The notes beneath the pieces were generated by a model that was given only the letters and a program-made list of their open reading frames with translations, was not told where the DNA came from and made no database searches. From a bacterium (GTDB lineage: Bacteria > Patescibacteriota > Patescibacteriia > UBA1558 > GWA2-36-10): a stretch of 7,670 bases of DNA. The stretch's first letter is position 1; the number at the start of each line of letters is the position of its first letter. Positions 4,493 through 7,670 of the stretch are shown here, in pieces. Where the stretch lies: NCBI GenBank assembly GCA_030690875.1, contig JAUYFP010000028.1, positions 1-7,670 on the forward strand. The letters run 5' to 3'. The position numbers were made by a program, and so were the translations under genes.

Positions 4493-5988
4493 TAGGGTTT
4501 ATTCCAAGTAGAAAAATAATTTTTATTTTCTAAAATTTCAAAATTGGTTCCAAATACGGAATTAAAAATAATCCTAAAGCTATTTACTGGCGTGATATCA
4601 TCTGATAGTGAATTCTTTGTCTCCTCCGGCGTGTAGTAGGCGTTTAAAATTGAAAAACGCTCTTTTAAATTTGTTTTTTCTAGGCTTTCCCAATCCAGCA
4701 TTGAACCGGCGCCATGATCCGCTTGGAGAATTATAATGGGCTCTTTGTCCGAATTTTTTAAAATATATTCTATGGTTTCCATGGTTTTTTTGTTAGTATA
4801 TTGTAACTGTTCAACATAGCTTTGACGGTATTTTTCCATGCCTGGGCAATTTTGGTAATAGTGATTGCCATCAAGTCCTTTAATGCAGTTTTTCTCATAT
4901 TTTAGGTTACCATTATAGCTAAAAATAAAAGGGGGATGTGGCATGAGAAGATGTGCATAGACAAAAGTATTTTCATCCATTTGACTGATTTTTCCCAGCT
5001 CATCAAAAATAAATATCATCTTTTCTTTGTAGTTGAGTACTTTTTTTTCTGGGTCAAGAAAAATACTAAGTGGTGTGGCTTCTAATAATAAGTCTTCAAA
5101 GTCATTGTTTTTAAAATTATTTTTTATTTCTAGATCAGCTTTGATATTTTTATAGTTTCCTGTCCAAGTTGATGGCAAGGAAACAAAAGTATAATTTTTT
5201 TCTTTCAAAAAATCATAAACGTAATTATTTTTCAGTTTATCTCTGAGCCATTTTCTGTCTTTAGATTTAGGGTCTAGGGCTTGCATTTTATCAAGGTAAT
5301 TTAAATTTAGACTGGCAGTCATAGATAGATAGGTTTGCGTATAATTGGCGCTGGATTTTTCTGCCACAAAAAATCCTTTATTTTCGAGCCAATTTATAAA
5401 TTCGCTATTATCATAATTGTAGATTTCTTTTAAGACATCTTGGCGACCATAGCCATCTAAGATTATATAGTATATATCAGGCTTATTAACTTCGTTGTTT
5501 CCCTCTACTAGCGCTAAACTTGGTAAGTTAGCGCTTTTACTGGTTTGGTAATTATAATAAGCTAGACTGGCGGTAGGTATAATTATTATTATTAAAGAAA
5601 AAATATTAAGGTATTTAGTAATAGAGCCAAAATTTTGTTGGCTTTTGGCAACTAAAAATAAAATCGCTAGCCAAAAAAATAGGCCGATTACTAGACTGAG
5701 AGAATCATAATCTACTAGAGGATCGACAAATTTAAATATTTCGGAATAAAATGAGTAAAGGAAAAAGGAAACGATATAAATTGATACAATTATGGCCGAT
5801 TTTTTATGGTTTTTTATGATAATATTTAACAAAACAAAAACCAAAACACTAAGGGAAAAAGAAATGAGTAGTGGTCTTATCAAATATTGAAAACTGACTA
5901 TATCTTTGTTGTGGTCATAGAAAGATATTATAGGCGCCAGTGATATAAGTAGCGGGTGGTAAGCAAAATTTTTTTTGGCTGAGTTCAT
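4462..5988 (-). CDS. Membrane-anchored sulfatase/alkaline-phosphatase superfamily hydrolase or transferase
   Basis: The protein has 508 residues. About five hydrophobic segments occupy residues 10-148 (for example 37-58, 64-80, 98-114 and 127-145). An extracytoplasmic catalytic domain follows from about 168. Superfamily metal-site motifs are visible: DIYYIILDGYG with D178, a nucleophile region NYTQTYLSMTASLN (T219 or T217), MPHPPF with H351, and QADHG with D424-H425. Helices followed by a sulfatase-type domain is the layout of LtaS/EptA/OpgB-like phosphoglycerol or phosphoethanolamine transferases, but this one lacks enough diagnostic sequence to name a substrate. Thr rather than Cys/Ser at the nucleophile argues for phospho-transfer rather than sulfate hydrolysis. 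It is the last gene visible in the - operon, starting 3 nt after the methyltransferase stop with no SD, so translation is probably coupled. Envelope polymer decoration is inferred. Confidence 0.85.
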   Translation of the reverse strand: MNSAKKNFAYHPLLISLAPIISFYDHNKDIVSFQYLIRPLLISFSLSVLVFVLLNIIIKNHKKSAIIVSIYIVSFFLYSFYSEIFKFVDPLVDYDSLSLVIGLFFWLAILFLVAKSQQNFGSITKYLNIFSLIIIIIPTASLAYYNYQTSKSANLPSLALVEGNNEVNKPDIYYIILDGYGRQDVLKEIYNYDNSEFINWLENKGFFVAEKSSANYTQTYLSMTASLNLNYLDKMQALDPKSKDRKWLRDKLKNNYVYDFLKEKNYTFVSLPSTWTGNYKNIKADLEIKNNFKNNDFEDLLLEATPLSIFLDPEKKVLNYKEKMIFIFDELGKISQMDENTFVYAHLLMPHPPFIFSYNGNLKYEKNCIKGLDGNHYYQNCPGMEKYRQSYVEQLQYTNKKTMETIEYILKNSDKEPIIILQADHGAGSMLDWESLEKTNLKERFSILNAYYTPEETKNSLSDDITPVNSFRIIFNSVFGTNFEILENKNYFSTWNKPYELIDITNKL

Positions 5989-5991
5989 ACT

Positions 5992-7368
5992 TTATTTTTT
6001 TGACATTAGGTATAATACACGGCAAGAATCTTTTAATTGATGTTTATCTATAAGGGAAAAATATTTTTTAAATGCATTTTCAAAGTTTTCTTGATTGTAG
6101 TTGTTAAATATATCCTCGCGACTGGCTAATAATTTTTGTACTTGGCTGTCATCTTTGGGTACAAATTCTATAATTAAGTTTTCCCCTAATTGAGAAAAGA
6201 AGTCGGCCACATTTTCAAAAGGCAGATTATTTGATATGGCTAGGTGGTGTATTAGCGCCATGGCCATTATTAGTTCGGCTGGTCCTCTTTTTATTAAAGA
6301 ATCTCTTTCCTGATTAGCCCAGCCCAAGTCGGGTGAAGGGTTAAAGAGATCAAAAAATAATGGTAGGATATTTTTTTCTTTTTCGTTTTTGACTATTTGA
6401 TAATTTTTGTCAACCGCCAGCATATCAATGTCAGAAGAAATAGTAAATATATTTTGGTTGCTGGCTAGACGGCTGAAAATTCCGGTATTGGCTCCTAAAT
6501 CCCAAACGCTATTTGGTTTTATTTTTTTAATATAATTTGAAACTGTTTCTTTTTTATCGGCAAAAGCGGACTCTGAATAATTTGTAAAACTATAATATTT
6601 CTCCCATTCAGTTTCTTGGCGCTTTATTTTTAACGATTTTATAGCTGTTTCTAATTTGTCTATCAAGGCATATAGGGCCTGCTTAGATATTTTTTTATTT
6701 TTGCCGTCTAAGCTTTTTTTGGCATAATGCTTTTGGCTTTTGGCGTGAAGATGTAGGTGAGTTAAAATAGCCAAGTTGAATTTGCTTTTAGCTGGAACTA
6801 GGGCGCTGGCTAAATCAAGAGGCAGGCCATCTATGAAAATTTTAAGCATTTGATTTAGTCTTAAATCCTTGTATTTCATTAGGGCCAAGGGAGCTAAGAA
6901 GTGCTGGCAGAACTGCTTATAGGCCACCCAGGGACTATTTAAGGCGTTTTTTTCAAAAGACAAGCTATCTATTAGTATTGGGTGGCCATGATGAAACTGG
7001 ATATTATAGGCGCTAGCGTCTTTTAAACTCAAACCATAATCCATGGCTATTTTTTGTATTTTTAGGGTCAGTAGAGCGGCGTCTTTTAATTGGGAGAAAG
7101 ACCATTCATAAGGGTAAGATATAAAAGCTATAATTTCCGGAGCAAGTACTTTATAGACCTCCTCATCTAGTCCTTTTTCGTCAGCTAACTCCTTATGGCT
7201 AATTATTAGATTTTCATTTTTTAGTTTTTCATAAAGTCCGGAAGAAATAAAAAAATCATAATTATCTTTATAAGACTTATTTATTTGCCTTAACAATTGA
7301 TTTTCTCGGTAGAATAAAAATCCGCTTGGGTCTCTGAACGAGCTAATTATTTTTTTTTGGCTCTTCAT
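5992..7368 (-). CDS. Two-domain protein: kinase-like N-terminus plus class I SAM-dependent methyltransferase
   Basis: The protein has 458 residues. The C-terminal half holds a Rossmann methyltransferase: motif I VWDLGANTGIFSR (288-300), an acidic strand-2 end SSDID (D313 or D315), ALIHHL (371-376) and the late strand LIIEFVPKDD (398-407). The N-terminal half carries ISYPYEWSFSQLKDAALL (83-100) and then LKDASAYNIQF-x5-ILIDSLSFE (116-139). D117-x4-N122 followed by D134 resembles the catalytic loop and metal-binding Asp of aminoglycoside-phosphotransferase/protein-kinase folds. I recall this as a recurrent bacterial family annotated only as SAM-dependent methyltransferase, often in surface polysaccharide loci. 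There is no signal peptide or membrane helix, so it is cytoplasmic. The start overlaps the end of the upstream small gene by 26 nt and has no SD, which implies coupled translation. The acceptor is unknown. Confidence 0.84.
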   Translation of the reverse strand: MKSQKKIISSFRDPSGFLFYRENQLLRQINKSYKDNYDFFISSGLYEKLKNENLIISHKELADEKGLDEEVYKVLAPEIIAFISYPYEWSFSQLKDAALLTLKIQKIAMDYGLSLKDASAYNIQFHHGHPILIDSLSFEKNALNSPWVAYKQFCQHFLAPLALMKYKDLRLNQMLKIFIDGLPLDLASALVPAKSKFNLAILTHLHLHAKSQKHYAKKSLDGKNKKISKQALYALIDKLETAIKSLKIKRQETEWEKYYSFTNYSESAFADKKETVSNYIKKIKPNSVWDLGANTGIFSRLASNQNIFTISSDIDMLAVDKNYQIVKNEKEKNILPLFFDLFNPSPDLGWANQERDSLIKRGPAELIMAMALIHHLAISNNLPFENVADFFSQLGENLIIEFVPKDDSQVQKLLASREDIFNNYNQENFENAFKKYFSLIDKHQLKDSCRVLYLMSKK

Positions 7369-7570
7369 TTTTTTCGGGGCTATTTTTTTTAGAGAAAAAG
7401 CTTTTTATTTTTCTAAAATATAATTTTATGGCAAACATGGCGCTCAGCACTCCGCCGACTATGATTTGGAATAAAAAACTGCCACTACCAGGATCAAGAT
7501 AAGCTTCGGCGGGGCGACTTTGGAAAACGAATATTAGGGTGAATAAAATTGGGTAGAATAAAAAATTCAT
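7343..7570 (-). CDS. Small membrane protein with signal peptide and YLDPGSGS motif
   Basis: The protein has 75 residues. An N-terminal signal peptide ends in AEA (likely cut A23|Y24) and is followed at once by YLDPGSGS (24-31). A single membrane helix (about 32-50) comes next, then a very basic tail rich in Lys, Arg and Asn (KLYFRKIKSFFSKK onward). Positive charges place the tail in the cytoplasm, so the mature protein would be about 52 residues with the Asp-Pro-Gly motif at the outer membrane face. I recall similar Y(I/L)DPG(T/S)GS proteins next to sulfatase-like and methyltransferase genes in many bacteria, without an assigned function. It starts 10 nt after the stop of the upstream partial gene, has no SD, and its TAG lies inside the methyltransferase gene. 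It may be an anchor or partner for its operon neighbours (inference). Confidence 0.82.
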   Translation of the reverse strand: MNFLFYPILFTLIFVFQSRPAEAYLDPGSGSFLFQIIVGGVLSAMFAIKLYFRKIKSFFSKKNSPEKNEEPKKNN

Positions 7571-7580
7571 ATTTTTGATT

Positions 7581-7670
7581 TTAATATATTTTATAAATAA
7601 TAGTTAAATCGTCTTGATAAACTTCTCGAGCTTGCTGGTCTAAATCCAGATTATCAATAATTTTTTGGTG
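7581..7670 (-). CDS. C-terminal end of an unidentified protein, 5' part outside window
   Basis: Read on the - strand from the window edge, one frame stays open for 29 codons and ends at TAA (7583-7581), 10 nt before the next gene. The peptide (HQKIIDNLDLDQQAREVYQ, then DDLTIIYKIY) has ordinary protein composition. The ending VYQDDLTIIYKIY resembles the last beta-strands of the soluble tail of many GT-C type membrane glycosyltransferases, where a phrase like 'vy-x-n-x-x-x-iYki' closes the protein. That would suit this locus but is a weak inference from about a dozen residues. Tight spacing to the downstream gene on the same strand supports it as a real upstream member of the operon. Confidence 0.6.
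   Translation of the reverse strand, partial: HQKIIDNLDLDQQAREVYQDDLTIIYKIY

Noticed and set aside
1..7670. CRISPR array, insertion sequence, tRNA/rRNA or attachment site
   Set aside because: No regularly spaced direct repeats, transposase, terminal inverted repeats or RNA gene signatures were found on either strand.

Overview
The window looks like chromosomal DNA from a member of the Candidatus Patescibacteria (CPR), probably Parcubacteria-like. This is inferred from four tandem genes of the short two-helix 'T4SS pilin' type that is typical of that group, from AT-rich coding DNA, and from surface-glycan style membrane proteins. The standard bacterial code fits: the long frames end at TAA or TAG. 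The single TGA stop, at 1195-1197, is followed at once by TAA and so does not by itself exclude TGA recoding.

Left part (1-1690, + strand): four paralogous VirB2/TrbC-like pilin genes lie in a row. The first is cut by the window edge. The second has a near-consensus sigma-70 promoter and a strong Shine-Dalgarno (SD) site. The third and fourth have no SD but share a short upstream block. Two mutually exclusive RNA hairpins can form between genes 2 and 3. A GC-rich hairpin flanked by a T-run on each strand closes the array and also ends the convergent gene on the right.

Middle (1687-2474, - strand): a single lipoprotein gene of unknown function forms its own unit, with a promoter, an SD site and a shared terminator. 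Its base composition is clearly more GC-rich than its neighbours.

Right part: a DUF2079 membrane protein (2587-4467, +) has a promoter placed so that its mRNA should be leaderless. It runs tail to tail into a - strand operon, and the two stop codons lie in the same TTATAA palindrome. In transcription order the operon is: the C-terminal end of an unidentified gene (7670-7581), a small YLDPGSGS-motif membrane protein, a kinase-like/methyltransferase two-domain protein, and a membrane-anchored sulfatase/phosphatase-superfamily enzyme. Spacing is 10 nt, then a 26-nt overlap, then 3 nt, which implies cotranscription and translational coupling. The likely theme is assembly or modification of an extracytoplasmic glycan or envelope polymer; the substrate cannot be read from the sequence.

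No tRNA, rRNA, CRISPR array, insertion sequence or attachment site was recognised. The longest stretch without a gene is 2359-2586, which holds the back-to-back promoters of the lipoprotein and DUF2079 genes.
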